Shown one piece after another: positions 6,101-6,881 of a stretch of 6,881 nucleotides of DNA (within the stretch, counting starts at the first letter, position 1; each line of letters starts with the position of its first letter). The DNA comes from Burkholderiales bacterium (lineage in GTDB: Bacteria > Pseudomonadota > Gammaproteobacteria > Burkholderiales > Burkholderiaceae_C). The notes beneath the pieces are model-generated. The model had not been told where the DNA came from. It made no database searches and saw only the letters and a list, made by a program, of their open reading frames with translations. A program made the position numbers and the translations under genes. The stretch is taken from NCBI GenBank assembly GCA_005789685.1, contig SXXD01000006.1, forward strand, positions 1 to 6,881, read 5' to 3'.

Positions 6101-6881
6101 TTATTGCATGGTGATGCCTGCGTCTTTGATGATTTTGCCCCAACGGTCCAATTCTTGAACCATCAAAGTATTCAAGGCCTCAGGCGAAGAAATGTCAGCC
6201 TCAACGCCGGCCGCGTACAACTCTTTCTTTGTGTCCGCCGCACTCAAAACCTTGGCAATTTCAGTATTCAGTTTCATCACCACCTCTTTGGGTGTGCCCG
6301 CTGGCGCCAAAAGCCCCAGCCAAACACTGGCGTTGTATCCTGGCACGCCTGCTTCCTGCATGGTGGGAACATCCGGCAATTGAGGAATGCGTTTGGAAGT
6401 CGTCACGGCCAAAGCTTTGAGTCTTCCAGCAGGAACCTGTGCCATTGCATTGGGCACACCCGCAAAACTGCTCTCAACCACGCCAGCAACCAAGTCGTTG
6501 GCTGCGCCGCCACTGCCTTTGTAGGGTACATGCTTCATTTTGACGCCTGCCATTGCAGCAAACATACCGCCCATTAAATGTTGAGAACTGCCATTGCCTG
6601 ATGATGCGTAGTGAATTTTGTCGGGCGAGGCTTTGGCCAGCGCAATGAATTCAGCCACATTGTTGGCGGGCACCTTGGGGTTCACCAACAAAACATAAGC
6701 GGAATCAACCAACTTGCCCACCGGTGTGAAACTCTTGATGGGGTCGTAGGGTAATTTAGGATAAATGGCTGGGCTGATGACGTGCGTGGTAGAGACCATC
6801 ACCAAGGTATAGCCATCTGGGGCGGCCTTGGCCACAAAGTCCGTGCCGATGGTTGATCCTGCACCTGCTTTGTTTTCAATC
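6101..6881 (-). CDS. Bug/TctC-family solute-binding protein, 5' end cut by window edge
   Basis: Periplasmic receptor of the tripartite tricarboxylate (Bug) family, with 259 codons plus stop visible. The frame stays open to the right edge, so the signal peptide and about the first 60-70 residues are outside. The visible part begins IENKAGAGSTIGTDF, the family block that follows the first ligand loop, then AAPDGYTL, YDPIKSFTPV, IHYASSGNGSSQHL, HVPYKGSGGAANDL, LPDVPTMQEAGVPG and LLAPAGTP, all in family order. A GTG at 6835 is in frame but falls inside this conserved block and is not a real start. It is only distantly similar to the plus-strand Bug protein, so this is not a recent duplication. 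It ends 12 nt before the RlmN-like gene. Ligand unknown; no TctA/TctB visible, though they could lie to the right. Confidence 0.93.
   Translation of the reverse strand, partial: IENKAGAGSTIGTDFVAKAAPDGYTLVMVSTTHVISPAIYPKLPYDPIKSFTPVGKLVDSAYVLLVNPKVPANNVAEFIALAKASPDKIHYASSGNGSSQHLMGGMFAAMAGVKMKHVPYKGSGGAANDLVAGVVESSFAGVPNAMAQVPAGRLKALAVTTSKRIPQLPDVPTMQEAGVPGYNASVWLGLLAPAGTPKEVVMKLNTEIAKVLSAADTKKELYAAGVEADISSPEALNTLMVQELDRWGKIIKDAGITMQ

Noticed and set aside
5966..6577. Plus-strand open frame (203 codons) opposite the right-hand Bug gene and the RlmN-like start
   Set aside because: It is antisense to two well-supported genes, with no family motif, no signal peptide and no sensible ribosome binding site.

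Overview
The window reads as chromosomal DNA of a betaproteobacterium of the order Burkholderiales, probably a moderate-GC freshwater-type Comamonadaceae relative. This taxonomic call is an inference. It rests on two Bug/TctC-family solute-binding proteins in under 7 kb (the family is strongly expanded in that order), the general look of the proteins and dense gene packing. Nothing here looks like a phage, plasmid, insertion sequence, CRISPR array or RNA gene.

Layout. (1) Positions 1-1226, minus strand: the first 408 codons of an AlgC-type phosphomannomutase/phosphoglucomutase, whose C-terminus lies beyond the left edge. (2) Positions 1227-1336: a short divergent intergenic region with a good minus-strand -10 element and a possible plus-strand -10 just before the next gene. 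(3) Positions 1337-5024, plus strand: four tightly packed genes that look like one operon. They encode an O6-alkylguanine-DNA alkyltransferase (ogt), an EamA/DMT-family permease, a Bug/TctC periplasmic binding protein and a PhzS-like FAD monooxygenase. The junctions are a 4-bp ATGA overlap, a 12-nt gap and a 2-nt gap. (4) Positions 4988-6881, minus strand: a second, unrelated-looking Bug/TctC gene (its start is beyond the right edge) followed after 12 nt by a divergent RlmN/Cfr-family radical-SAM RNA methyltransferase. The 3' end of the latter overlaps the monooxygenase gene antisense by 37 bp.

How the genes may work together. The plausible functional pair is the plus-strand Bug protein with the flavin monooxygenase, since a ligand captured in the periplasm could be a ring compound hydroxylated by the enzyme. 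No TctA/TctB membrane partners are visible for either Bug protein, so their transport or sensing partner must lie elsewhere. The alkyltransferase and EamA permease at the head of the operon are a less obvious fit.

Most notable signals. There is an imperfect 15-bp inverted repeat whose two arms carry the two candidate start codons of the RlmN-like gene. There is also the antisense 3' overlap between the monooxygenase and RlmN-like genes, with two adjacent small hairpins. No clearly new biological system is evident; the best candidates for follow-up are the uncharacterised Bug-monooxygenase module and the divergent RlmN paralogue.
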